NCBI GenBank assembly: GCA_020249435.1 | Contig: JADCFQ010000017.1 | Location: forward strand, 1 to 64,000 | DNA length: 64,000 nucleotides | From: Roseomonas sp. | GTDB lineage: Bacteria; Pseudomonadota; Alphaproteobacteria; Acetobacterales; Acetobacteraceae | Reading direction: 5' to 3' | Shown: piece after piece, positions 15,911-24,383 of the stretch | How the letters are laid out: the number at the start of each line of letters is the position of its first letter | Position numbering within the stretch: the first letter of the stretch is position 1 | Notes under the pieces: generated by a model | What the model was told of the DNA's origin: nothing | Databases searched by the model: none | Seen by the model: only the letters and a program-made list of their open reading frames with translations | Position numbers and translations under genes: made by a program

Positions 15911-16113
15911 GTCGGTGCAGCCGAAGGCGCCGCGACCGACGCGCCTGCCAACCCGAACACGCCGGGGACCACACGCCAGGACCGAGATTCGGGCGCTTTT
16001 GCGCGCGCCGCCGCCGAATCCGCCTCCGCATCGGCATTTGACAGGCAAGGCCGGATGGCGTTTGTTTTTCCTATAGAGCAGGCTCTCGTTGGCCTCAGTA
16101 GCGGAGATGACGG

Positions 16114-16725
16114 ATGAAGCTCTACGCCATGCGGGTCTCCGGCAATTGCTGGAAGGCGGCCCAGATCCTGGCCTTGACCGGCCACGCTGCTGAGTTGATC
16201 GAGACCGATGCCAATACTGGGGCAACGCGGACGGCGGAGTTCCTCGCCATCAACCCCGCCGGCAAGGTGCCCGTTCTGGTGCTCGACGATGGCGCGGTGC
16301 TGACCGAGAGCAACGCGATCCTGCTTCACTTCGCCGAGGGCACGTCGTGGCTGCCTGCGCCGGGCCTGGCCAGGACGCGCGTGCATGAGTGGCTGTTCTT
16401 CGAGCAGTACAGCCATGAGCCGTATATCGCGGTGGCGCGGAACCTGATCAGTTGGCGGCGCGAGGCGCATCTGCATGCGGCGCGGCTTGCCGAATGCGCC
16501 ACGCGCGGCGCGCATGCGCTCGACGTGATGGAGCGCAGGCTTTCAGGCGCCGCGTGGCTCGCGGGCGATGCGCCGACGGTCGCGGACCTTGCCCTGTTCG
16601 CCTACACGCACAGGGCCGACGAGGGAGGGTTCGAGCTTGCGCGCTGGCCGGGCGTGCAGGCGTGGGTCGATCGCGTCGCCGGGCTGCCTGGCCTGTGGAC
16701 GCTGCCGCGGGCGTCCACCGTCTGA
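16114..16725 (+). CDS. Glutathione S-transferase
   Basis: 203 residues with a thioredoxin-like N-terminal domain (residues 1-75; MKLYAMRVSGNCWKAAQIL start, cis-Pro in NPAGKVPVL, glutathione-binding acidic/Ser pair in TESNAI) and an all-helical C-terminal domain with the capping motif GDAPTVADLALFAYTH. It conjugates or reduces electrophiles with glutathione in the cytosol. A Ser/Cys pair (SGNC) is the likely catalytic site. It lies on the plus strand inside a minus-strand MOSC gene, in DNA of visibly higher GC and different codon use than its neighbours, so it arrived with the insertion. Confidence 0.9.
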   Translation: MKLYAMRVSGNCWKAAQILALTGHAAELIETDANTGATRTAEFLAINPAGKVPVLVLDDGAVLTESNAILLHFAEGTSWLPAPGLARTRVHEWLFFEQYSHEPYIAVARNLISWRREAHLHAARLAECATRGAHALDVMERRLSGAAWLAGDAPTVADLALFAYTHRADEGGFELARWPGVQAWVDRVAGLPGLWTLPRASTV

Positions 16726-16754
16726 TCCCCGGGTTCATTCGTCTCTCAACGGAA

Positions 16755-17086
16755 ATCGCGGCTGTCCCCAGGCAAAGCCGCGTGCCGGTGCCAAGCCCGA
16801 GCAGATCAAGCCCGCGCGTTGTCAGATTCTCCCCAATATCACCGGGCTTCAGCGCAAAACCCTGGGGCGCGAGTTCTTCAATGATTTCCGCATGCAGCAA
16901 ATGCAGCTGGCGCAGATTGGGCTGTGATGGATCGCGCGCAACGCGGGAGCGATGCTTCACTGTCACACCCGCATGCGCATCGCCTTCCACGCCAAGCCCC
17001 GTCAGAAGTGTCAGGCTTTGCGCTGGCTGCTTGCTGAAGCGATGCGCGCCATCGCGGGCAAGTGCTTGGATATAAGGCGCGGTCAT
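16755..17086 (-). pseudogene. MOSC-domain gene, 5' fragment
   Basis: About 110 codons of a MOSC N-terminal half, starting MTAPYIQALARDGAHRFSK and including GVEGDAHAG, QLHLLHAEIIEEL, GDIGENLTTRGLDL and GTRLCLGTAAI, all typical. The ATG at 17086 overlaps the pgi stop (ATGA), so it was translationally coupled to pgi. Near 16755 the match stops and the frame runs on into inserted DNA to 16448; the rest of the domain is at 15581-15795. Confidence 0.75.
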
Positions 17087-18732
17087 GCGCGACCTTCCGG
17101 CCATAGCGCCGCCAGCTTGCCGATCAGCCCCGCGGTTGACGCATCATGCGGCTTTTGCACGACGCCAGCGCTCAGTTCCGGCAGGATGACGTTGGCGAGT
17201 TGCTTGCCAAGCTCCACCCCCCATTGATCAAAGGGATTGATCCCCCAAAGCGCGCCGAGCACCGCGACCTTGTGTTCATAAAGGGCGACCAATTGGCCGA
17301 GGGTGAAGGCATCAAGTTGCGGCAGCAGCATGGTCACACTTGGCCGATCACCAGGGAAAACGCGATGCGGCAAAAGGCGTGTGATTTCGGCCTCTGCCAC
17401 ACCAGCGCTCCGCATTTCGGCAATCACGGCCGCTGCATCCTTGCCCATCAACAGCGCTTCAGCTTGTGCGAGGCCATTGGCGAGGAGTTTGCGATGGCTA
17501 TCGGCATGGGCGTGATCCGGCCGCGCCACCAGAATGAAATCTACCGGCACGGGCGTGGTGCCCTGATGGAGCAATTGCATGAAGGAATGCTGCGCATTGG
17601 TGCCCGGCTCACCAAACACCACGGGACCAGACGCGCGCTGCAAGGGTGCCCCAGAAAGCGCCACACGCTTGCCCAGGCTTTCCATTTCCACTTGCTGCAA
17701 ATGCGCGGGCAAGCGTGCCAGGCGTTCATCATAGGCCAGCACGGCGCGGCTTGGATAACCCAACCCGTTTACATGCCAGACCTCCACCAGCGCCAGCAGC
17801 ACCGGCAGGTTTTCGGCGAGTGGGGCGTTTCGAAAATGCTGATCCATCACGCGTGCGCCAGCCAGCAGCCGCGCGAAAGCATCCCAGCCAAGCGCCAGCG
17901 CCAGCGATAGCCCAATCGCACTCCAGAGCGAAAACCGCCCGCCGACCCAATCGCGAAACCCAAAGACGCGATCAGGCGAAATGCCGAAGGCGCCGGTTGC
18001 GGCAAGATTGGTGGAAAGGGTCGCCATATGCTGCGAAGCACCTGCCTCACCCAAGGCAGCGCGCAACCAATCGCGCGCCAAAGCGGCATTGGCCATGGTT
18101 TCCTGCGTGGTGAAGGTTTTGGACGCAATCAGCACCAGCGTGCGCGCGGGATCGAGCTTCGCTTGCATCTCCGCCCAGGCATGGCCATCCACATTCGCGA
18201 GAAAATGCCCGCGCAGCGGTGCATCAGGATTCCATAGGGCGCGCGCCACCATGGCCGGGCCAAGATCAGACCCGCCAATGCCGATATTCAGCACATCGGT
18301 GAAACGCTCACCCTTGGCTGTCAGGATGCGCCCTTCATGCACGGCGCGGGTGAATTCCTCCATACGCGCGCGCACCGCGAGCAGTTCGGGCATGATGTTT
18401 TCAGTACCTGCGCTGAATTGGTCTTCGGGCGCGGCGCGCAACGCCATATGAAGCGCGGCGCGGCCTTCCGTTTCATTCACCGCCGCACCCGCGAAAAGCC
18501 GCGCGCGAAAGCCTGCGACGTCACGCGCTTCGGCAAGTGCGAGCAAAGCGGCAAGCGCTTCATCCGAGAGTGCGGTTTTGGAAAAATCGAGCAGCACATC
18601 GCCCGTCTGGCGTGAGTACCGGGCGAAACGATCAGGATCAGCGGCGAAAAGCGGGCGAATTTCCGCTGCCCCCGGCCGTGCCGCCAAAGCCATCAGCGCC
18701 GCCCAGGCGGCCTCAGATTTATCCTCTGCCAT
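17083..18732 (-). CDS. pgi: Glucose-6-phosphate isomerase
   Basis: 549 residues, normal length for the long bacterial form. It interconverts glucose 6-phosphate and fructose 6-phosphate in glycolysis and gluconeogenesis. The signature GGRFSLWSAIGLSLAL, the catalytic-Glu region GEPGTNAQHSFMQLLHQG, the phosphate-binding GIGGSDLGP, and the C-terminal FDQWGVELGKQLA with the catalytic Lys are all present. It was followed by a coupled MOSC gene (4-base overlap), now broken. No partner glycolytic gene is adjacent. Confidence 0.96.
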   Translation of the reverse strand: MAEDKSEAAWAALMALAARPGAAEIRPLFAADPDRFARYSRQTGDVLLDFSKTALSDEALAALLALAEARDVAGFRARLFAGAAVNETEGRAALHMALRAAPEDQFSAGTENIMPELLAVRARMEEFTRAVHEGRILTAKGERFTDVLNIGIGGSDLGPAMVARALWNPDAPLRGHFLANVDGHAWAEMQAKLDPARTLVLIASKTFTTQETMANAALARDWLRAALGEAGASQHMATLSTNLAATGAFGISPDRVFGFRDWVGGRFSLWSAIGLSLALALGWDAFARLLAGARVMDQHFRNAPLAENLPVLLALVEVWHVNGLGYPSRAVLAYDERLARLPAHLQQVEMESLGKRVALSGAPLQRASGPVVFGEPGTNAQHSFMQLLHQGTTPVPVDFILVARPDHAHADSHRKLLANGLAQAEALLMGKDAAAVIAEMRSAGVAEAEITRLLPHRVFPGDRPSVTMLLPQLDAFTLGQLVALYEHKVAVLGALWGINPFDQWGVELGKQLANVILPELSAGVVQKPHDASTAGLIGKLAALWPEGRA

Positions 18733-18785
18733 GAAGGGTCTTTCGCACGCCTCCGCGGCGGGACTATGGCAGAAGCGGGTGTGCC

Positions 18786-20051
18786 TTAGCCATGGCGCGC
18801 CACACGCATGGGCGCCAGAATGGCCGCACCAAGGGCGAGGAAGGCGATCACGGTCGCAAGGCCCCAGGCTTGGCTGCCAGTGGCTTCAGTGACCAGCGCC
18901 AAGACCGCCGGGCCAAGAAAGCCCGTCACGCGCCCGGAAAGCGCGAAAAGCCCGAAATGCGCCGCCACTTCCTCGGGCGGCGCCATATGCGCCATCAGCG
19001 TGCGTGACGCCGCCTGGGCCGGCCCCATGAAAAGCCCAAGCGCCAGCGCCAAGGCCCAGAACAGGGTCTTGTCATTGCTCAGCAGCAGGAAACTGCCCAA
19101 CACAATCATGGCGCCAAGCGCCATCAGCACAGTGGGCTTGGCACCGAGCCGATCCTCGATCAGCCCGAAACCTGCGGCCCCCAGCCCCGCCGTGACATTC
19201 ATGGCAATGCCAAACAGCAGAATTTCCTCAAACCCCATGCCATGCACACCGGCGGCATAAATCGCGCCGAAGGCAAACAGCGTATTGAGGCCATCGGTAT
19301 AAAACAGCCGCGCCACCAAAAACCGCGCCATGGCAGGGTGCTGCGGTAGGCCGCGCAGAATGCTGCGTGTCTCAGCGAGGCCAGCGCGCATGGCTGACCG
19401 CAACCCAGGCCGCGGCCCGGCAGGGTCAGGGAGCGCCAGCAGTACCGGCCAGCCAAACACCAATAGCCACACCGCGACCAGCAGCGCCGTGGCGCGCACA
19501 TGCTCTGCCGCGCCGCGATCAAGGCCGAAAGGGGATGGGTTGGGTTGAATGAACAGCACAAGTGCCAGAGCCAAACACGCAAGCCCGCCCGCATACCCAA
19601 GCCCCCAAGCCAGGCCCGAAAGCCTGCCCATGCGTTCTTCCGGCACCAGGCCGGGCAGCATGGCGTTGTAGAAGACCGTGCCCAATTCAAAGGCGATGGT
19701 AGCCAGGCCGATACAGATCAGCGCGTAAAGCGCATCGGCTGGATCGGGGCGCGCGACCCAGATCAGCGCGGTGAAGCTTGCGGTCAGCAGCGTACATATC
19801 GCCAGCATCGCACGCCGCCGCCGCCCCTGATCGGCAATGGCGCCCAGAATGGGCGAAAGCAAAGCAATCGCAATGGCGGCCAGGGTTTGCATCCAACCCC
19901 ATTGCGCCTGACCTGTCACCGGATCGGGCGCAATGCCTTGCGTGAAATAGGCAGCAATGACGAAGGTGGAAACCACCGTCGGGAAGGCGCTATTGGCCCA
20001 ATCATAAAGCGCCCAGGCGAAAGCCTTCGTCTTGCCCGGGGCTTCCGCCAC
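18786..20051 (-). CDS. UMF1-family MFS transporter (Atg22-like)
   Basis: 421 residues with about 12 hydrophobic helices. The opening FAWALYDWANSAFPTVVSTFVIAAYF is diagnostic of the UMF1/Vps22-Atg22-like branch of the major facilitator superfamily, and GAIADQGRRRRAM is its loop 2-3 motif. It lies in the inner membrane; relatives are proposed amino-acid effluxers, which would suit its position 5 bp downstream of ilvH as an outlet or salvage carrier for branched-chain amino acids (inference). Confidence 0.85.
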   Translation of the reverse strand: MAEAPGKTKAFAWALYDWANSAFPTVVSTFVIAAYFTQGIAPDPVTGQAQWGWMQTLAAIAIALLSPILGAIADQGRRRRAMLAICTLLTASFTALIWVARPDPADALYALICIGLATIAFELGTVFYNAMLPGLVPEERMGRLSGLAWGLGYAGGLACLALALVLFIQPNPSPFGLDRGAAEHVRATALLVAVWLLVFGWPVLLALPDPAGPRPGLRSAMRAGLAETRSILRGLPQHPAMARFLVARLFYTDGLNTLFAFGAIYAAGVHGMGFEEILLFGIAMNVTAGLGAAGFGLIEDRLGAKPTVLMALGAMIVLGSFLLLSNDKTLFWALALALGLFMGPAQAASRTLMAHMAPPEEVAAHFGLFALSGRVTGFLGPAVLALVTEATGSQAWGLATVIAFLALGAAILAPMRVARHG

Positions 20052-20056
20052 CTGCG

Positions 20057-20578
20057 CTATTCCATGATCCCCTTCGGCCCGCGCGCAATGGCAACGGCGC
20101 CGGTGCGCGAAACCTCAGTAAGGCCAATCGGGCGCATCAGGGCCACGAAAGCATCAATCTTGTCGGCATTGCCGGTCATCTCAAGCACGAAGCTTTCCGT
20201 GGTGGCATCCACCACGCGCGCGCGGAAGGCATCGGCCAGGCGCAGCACCTCCATCCGGTTATCGCCCTTGCCGACAACCTTGATCAGCGCCAATTCGCGC
20301 GTCAGATGCGGGCCTTCGATCGTAAGGTCGGAAACCTTATGCACCGGCACCAGCCGATCCAATTGTGCCTTGATTTGTTCAATCACCATATCCGTGCCGC
20401 TGGTGACGACCGTGATGCGTGAAATGCGCCCGGTTTCATCAACCGGGGCCACGGTCAGGCTATCAATATTATAGCCACGGCCAGAAAACAGGCCGATGAC
20501 GCGCGCCAAAACGCCCGCTTCGTTTTCAACCAGAACAGCAATGGTCGCGGCGCGTTGGCCGCCTTTCAGATCAGACAT
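20057..20578 (-). CDS. ilvH: Acetolactate synthase small (regulatory) subunit
   Basis: 173 residues. An N-terminal ACT domain (residues 8-85) begins AATIAVLVENEAGVLARVIGLFSGRGYNIDSL, with the Gly/Asn residues used for valine binding, and a C-terminal ferredoxin-like domain (DNRMEVLRLADAFRARVVDAT) completes the standard length. It binds the large subunit and gives valine feedback inhibition. It follows ilvB by 11 bp and should be co-transcribed. The downstream UMF1 carrier is only 5 bp away. Confidence 0.95.
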   Translation of the reverse strand: MSDLKGGQRAATIAVLVENEAGVLARVIGLFSGRGYNIDSLTVAPVDETGRISRITVVTSGTDMVIEQIKAQLDRLVPVHKVSDLTIEGPHLTRELALIKVVGKGDNRMEVLRLADAFRARVVDATTESFVLEMTGNADKIDAFVALMRPIGLTEVSRTGAVAIARGPKGIME

Positions 20579-20589
20579 TTCAACGCTCC

Positions 20590-22389
20590 TCAGACCAGGA
20601 CCTTGCCTTCATCGGTAACGCCGGCGACGCCACCTTCCTGCCCCGGTGCCAGGATCATTTCATTATGCGCCGCCCCCGATGGGATCATGGGGAAGCAGTT
20701 TTCATCCTTGGCCACCGCGATATCGGCAATCACGGGCTTGTCTATCGCGATCATTTCACGGATCACGCGATCAAGATCATCAATGCCTTCCGCGCGCATG
20801 CCAACCGCATGGAAGCTTTCCGCGAGCTTCACAAAATCCGGCAGGGATGCCGAATAGCTTTCGGAATAGCGCCCGCCATGCAGCAATTCCTGCCATTGGC
20901 GCACCATGCCCATATATTCATTGTTCAGAATGAACACCTTCACCGGCAGGCGATATTGCGCAAGCGTCCCCATTTCCTGAATATTCATCAGGATCGAAGC
21001 TTCACCCGCGATATCAATCACCAGCGCATCCGGGTGCGCGATCTGCACGCCCATGGCCGCCGGCAGCCCATAACCCATGGTGCCAAGCCCGCCTGAGGTC
21101 ATCCAGCGATTGGGCTTGTCAAAGCCGAAATACTGCGCAGCCCACATCTGGTGCTGGCCAACCTCGGTGGTGATAAAGGTCTCACGCCCCAATTCGCGGG
21201 TGATCTCATATAGCCGCTTCACCGCATGCTGCGGCTTGATGATCTTGCTTTCCTGGCGATAGGACAAGCATTGCTTGCCACGCCATTCATCAATCTGGCG
21301 CCACCAGGCGGCGATGGCGCCCTTATCCTGCGGCGCTTCATCCGCCTTCCAGGCTTCAATCATGGCAGCGAGCACGGCGCGCGCATCGCCCACAATCGGC
21401 ACATCCACCGCGACATTCTTGTTGATGGAAGACGGATCGATATCCGCATGGATCTTTTTCGATGCTGGTGAGAAGGCATTGAGCCTGCCCGTCACGCGGT
21501 CATCGAAACGCGCACCGATATTGAACATGACATCACAGCCATGCATCGCAAGATTGGCTTCATAGGTGCCGTGCATGCCAAGCATGCCAAGGAATTGCGG
21601 GTCTTCCGCCGGATAGGCGCCAAGCCCCATCAGCGTATTGGTGCAGGGCATCCCTGTCATGCGCACAAATTCACGCAGCAGGCGGGACGCTTCCGGCCCG
21701 GCATTGATCACGCCGCCCCCGGCATAGACAATCGGGCGCCGCGCGCGCTTCAGCAGGCGCACCGCATCATGAATGCCCTTGGCATCGGGTTCCGTGCGCG
21801 GGCGATAGGAACGATGGCTTTGCGTGGTTGCTTCCCGATAGGGCGCCTTGTTGATCAGAATATCCTTGGGCAGATCAATCACCACCGGCCCGGGGCGGCC
21901 GGATTTCGCGACGTAAAATGCCTCATGCATCACACGCGAAAGGTCTTCGGATTTCTTGACCAGATAATTATGCTTGGTCGCGGGGCGGGTGATGCCGGTC
22001 GTATCGGCTTCCTGGAAGGCATCATTGCCGATCAGATGCGTCGGCACCTGGCCGGTCAGGCAGATCACCGGGATGGAATCCATCAGCGCATCCACAAGGC
22101 CCGTCACGGCATTGGTCGCGCCGGGGCCAGAGGTCACCAGCACCACGCCAACCTTGCCGGTGGAACGCGCATAGCCTTCCGCCGCATGCACCGCCGCCTG
22201 TTCATGGCGGACCAGGATGTGGCGAATGGCGTTTTGCTGGAAAATCGCATCATAGATCGGCAGCACCGCGCCGCCGGGATAGCCGAAGATGACCTCAACG
22301 CCGTTATCCTTCAGCGCGCGCAATACGACCTCGGCACCCGACATGGTCAGGGCATCAGAGGCGGGCGGGGCTTGGGTCGCGGCGGACAT
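20590..22389 (-). CDS. ilvB: Acetolactate synthase large subunit
   Basis: 599 residues. This thiamin-diphosphate enzyme condenses pyruvate to acetolactate (or with 2-ketobutyrate) at the start of valine, leucine and isoleucine synthesis. Visible are the TPP-activating Glu in VRHEQAAVHAAEGYAR, the FAD-region GARFDDRVTGRL, and the TPP/Mg motif region VIDIAGEASILMNIQEMGTLAQYRLPVKVFILNNEYMGMVRQWQ (Glu in place of the common Asp, as often in alphaproteobacteria). The ATG at 22389 has AAGGAAG upstream. An intrinsic terminator lies only 17 bp before the start, so expression is probably set by attenuation. Confidence 0.96.
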   Translation of the reverse strand: MSAATQAPPASDALTMSGAEVVLRALKDNGVEVIFGYPGGAVLPIYDAIFQQNAIRHILVRHEQAAVHAAEGYARSTGKVGVVLVTSGPGATNAVTGLVDALMDSIPVICLTGQVPTHLIGNDAFQEADTTGITRPATKHNYLVKKSEDLSRVMHEAFYVAKSGRPGPVVIDLPKDILINKAPYREATTQSHRSYRPRTEPDAKGIHDAVRLLKRARRPIVYAGGGVINAGPEASRLLREFVRMTGMPCTNTLMGLGAYPAEDPQFLGMLGMHGTYEANLAMHGCDVMFNIGARFDDRVTGRLNAFSPASKKIHADIDPSSINKNVAVDVPIVGDARAVLAAMIEAWKADEAPQDKGAIAAWWRQIDEWRGKQCLSYRQESKIIKPQHAVKRLYEITRELGRETFITTEVGQHQMWAAQYFGFDKPNRWMTSGGLGTMGYGLPAAMGVQIAHPDALVIDIAGEASILMNIQEMGTLAQYRLPVKVFILNNEYMGMVRQWQELLHGGRYSESYSASLPDFVKLAESFHAVGMRAEGIDDLDRVIREMIAIDKPVIADIAVAKDENCFPMIPSGAAHNEMILAPGQEGGVAGVTDEGKVLV

Positions 22390-22406
22390 GGGTGACTTCC
22401 TTCATG

Positions 22407-22439
22407 AAAAAACAACCGGCCCCAAGGGTGCGGGGCCGG
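22407..22439 (-). terminator. Intrinsic terminator / ilv attenuator hairpin
   Basis: Minus-strand stem CCGGCCCC / GGGGCCGG (22432-22439 and 22416-22423), loop of 8, followed by TTGTTTTTT. It ends 17 bp before the ilvB ATG, leaving no room for a promoter downstream. It must therefore be read through by ilv transcripts, besides ending miaA. A competing stem CCGGC/GCCGG (about 22435-22447) uses part of the same arm. Confidence 0.65.
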
Positions 22440-22452
22440 CGAGGCCGGTCTG

Positions 22453-22554
22453 TTAGACCCTGAAAACCGGGGCGTCAACGGATAAAATCAAGAAATGCGA
22501 AAAATTTGGCTGATTCACTTTCCGAAAATTGCGCGAAATCTTCAAATCGCGCAT
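22453..22554 (-). CDS. Possible ilv leader peptide overlapping miaA
   Basis: A 33-codon frame from the ATG at 22554 to the TAA at 22453, in the +1 frame relative to the end of miaA. Its last 13 residues, HFLILSVDAPVFR-V, contain two Leu, one Ile and three Val codons, and its stop lies inside a GGTCT/AGACC hairpin just before the terminator. This is the layout of a branched-chain amino-acid attenuator. No good ribosome-binding site precedes the ATG; GTG (V13) or TTG codons could be alternative starts. Speculative. Confidence 0.3.
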   Translation of the reverse strand: MRDLKISRNFRKVNQPNFSHFLILSVDAPVFRV

Positions 22555-23440
22555 TTATGATATAGGTACGCTCGGGCGGGGCCAGTTCATGGTGGCGGAA
22601 CCAGGTGGCCTGACGCTTGGTGTATTGCCCGGTCGCCAGGATAGCGCGGGCAGAGGCTTCGTCTGCCCCCAGCTTCCCGGCCAGCATGGCCGAGAGTTCC
22701 GGCACGCCATGGGCGCGCATGGCGGGCAGGCTGGGATCAAGCCCTTGCGCCAGCAGGGCGCGCACTTCCTCAACCGCGCCGGCCTTGATCATCGCTGCCC
22801 AACGCTGGGCGATGGCGGCGCGCAATTCCGCCCGTGGCGGATCAAGCAGAATGGCGGCGAAGCGCCAGGGGGCGGGGCTGGCGGCGCCCTCTGCCTGCCA
22901 AGCGGCGATGCCGCGCCCGGTGCCGCGCCAAACCTCCCAGGCGCGGGCCAAGCGCTGGCTGTCACTGGGGCGGAGCCGCGCGGCGGAGGCAGGGTCTTCA
23001 GCCGCAAGCCGCGCATGCAGGGCAGCCGGGCCTTCCTCGGCCAGAAGGCGCCGGGCTTCTTCCCGCGCCGGCGGCGGGATGGGCGGGATGGCGGCGATGC
23101 CTTGCGTCAGGGCCGCGCAATACATGCCCGTACCGCCGCAAATGATCGGGAGCCGTCCTGCGGCGCGCGCTTCCTCCATGGCCTTGAGCGCGGCATCGCG
23201 CCACCAGGCGACGGAGGCAGCCTCAGCGGCAGGGCGCACGCCGTAAAGCAGATGCGGCGCGCGGGCCTCATCCGCCGCACTCGGGCGGGCGGTGATGATG
23301 TGAAGTTCCCGATAAAGCTGCATGCTATCGGCATTGATGATAGCGCCGCCAAGGCGTTCAGCGATGGCCAGCGCAAGGGCGGATTTGCCTGAGGCGGTCG
23401 GCCCCACAACAAACAGAGCGAGAGGTTGATCCTGGCTCAT
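22475..23440 (-). CDS. miaA: tRNA dimethylallyltransferase
   Basis: 321 residues. It transfers a dimethylallyl group to A37 of tRNAs reading UNN codons. It has the P-loop GPTASGKSALA near residue 12, INADSMQLYREL, the ICGGTGMY segment, and the C-terminal GQYTKRQATWFRH tRNA-binding signature. The middle insertion is Ala/Pro-rich as in other GC-rich bacteria. It is divergent from serB with only 20 bp between starts, and its 3' end overlaps the putative ilv leader. Confidence 0.96.
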   Translation of the reverse strand: MSQDQPLALFVVGPTASGKSALALAIAERLGGAIINADSMQLYRELHIITARPSAADEARAPHLLYGVRPAAEAASVAWWRDAALKAMEEARAAGRLPIICGGTGMYCAALTQGIAAIPPIPPPAREEARRLLAEEGPAALHARLAAEDPASAARLRPSDSQRLARAWEVWRGTGRGIAAWQAEGAASPAPWRFAAILLDPPRAELRAAIAQRWAAMIKAGAVEEVRALLAQGLDPSLPAMRAHGVPELSAMLAGKLGADEASARAILATGQYTKRQATWFRHHELAPPERTYIINARFEDFAQFSESESAKFFAFLDFIR

Positions 23441-23460
23441 GGCGCGGGCATAGGCCGGAT

Positions 23461-24357
23461 ATGGAAAAGGTTTTGACCCTGATCGCGCCGCGCGGCGCGC
23501 TTGTCCCGGAACACCATGCCAAGGCCGCCGCAGCGCTGCGAAATGCAGGCGCTGAAGTCGGTGCCGCAGCGCCGCTTGCCGCGCATGAGGCCGCGGATAT
23601 CCCCTTCGCCGGACTGCCGCTCGATGTCGCTGATCGCGCGGCGCGTGCGGCTCTGGCGGGCAGCCACGTGGATGCTATCGCGCAGGAGGCAGCCGGGCGG
23701 CGCAAGCGCCTGCTGATTGCCGATATGGACAGCACCATGGTCACCAGTGAAACGCTCGATGAGCTGGCGGGAGAGGCTGGGCTGAAGGATGAAATCTCGG
23801 CCATTACGCGCCGCGCCATGAATGGCGAATTGGATTTCGAAGGCGCGCTGCGGGAACGGGTTGGCATGCTGAAGGGCCTCGCGCTGGAGGCTTTGGAGCG
23901 CACCTGGGCCACCACCGCGCTGATGCCCGGCGCCGAGGAATTGGTCGCGACCATGCGTGCCCATGGCGCGCGCTGCGCCCTGGTTTCCGGCGGCTTCACC
24001 TTTTTCACGGGCCGGGTCGCGGAACGGCTCGGCTTTCATGAACATTACTCCAATACCCTGCTGCATGAGGCCGGCCGGCTGACCGGCCAGGTAGGCGAGC
24101 CCATTCTGGGGCGCAATGCCAAGCTGGTTACGCTGAAGCGCCTGGCAGCGGAAGAAGGGATTGATCTGGCGGCGAGCCTGGCCGTGGGCGATGGCGCGAA
24201 TGATCTGGATATGCTGGGCGCGGCAGGGCTTGGCATTGCCTTCAAGGCCAAGCCCGTTGTGGCGGCGGCAGCGCGGGCGCGGGTGGATCACGCGGATTTG
24301 CGTGCGCTTTTGTTTGCGCAGGGGTATCGGGGGGAGGAGTTTCGGCGGGGGGGTTGA
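23461..24357 (+). CDS. serB: Phosphoserine phosphatase
   Basis: 298 residues. The C-terminal HAD domain (from about 80) has the nucleophile motif ADMDSTMV, LVSGGFTFFTG (motif II), the Lys region KLVTLKRLA, and GDGANDLDMLGAAGLGIAFKAKP (motif IV), which together identify SerB, the last enzyme of serine synthesis. The N-terminal 75 residues correspond to the small regulatory domain of the long form. Cytoplasmic. It starts 20 bp from the miaA start on the other strand. Confidence 0.95.
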   Translation: MEKVLTLIAPRGALVPEHHAKAAAALRNAGAEVGAAAPLAAHEAADIPFAGLPLDVADRAARAALAGSHVDAIAQEAAGRRKRLLIADMDSTMVTSETLDELAGEAGLKDEISAITRRAMNGELDFEGALRERVGMLKGLALEALERTWATTALMPGAEELVATMRAHGARCALVSGGFTFFTGRVAERLGFHEHYSNTLLHEAGRLTGQVGEPILGRNAKLVTLKRLAAEEGIDLAASLAVGDGANDLDMLGAAGLGIAFKAKPVVAAAARARVDHADLRALLFAQGYRGEEFRRGG

Positions 24358-24363
24358 AGCTGC

Positions 24364-24377
24364 GGGGCTTCCGCCCC
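24364..24377. terminator. Short GC hairpin between convergent genes
   Basis: GGGGC-TTCC-GCCCC between the ends of serB (+) and the Bug gene (-), followed on the plus strand by CCGGCTTTAG. A weak bidirectional stop signal at best. Confidence 0.35.
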
Positions 24378-24383
24378 CCGGCT

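Noticed and set aside
16448-16754. In-frame continuation of the MOSC 5' fragment as a fused C-terminal domain
   Set aside because: It is read antisense through the GST gene in inserted DNA, and the true C-terminal half is found at 15581-15795.
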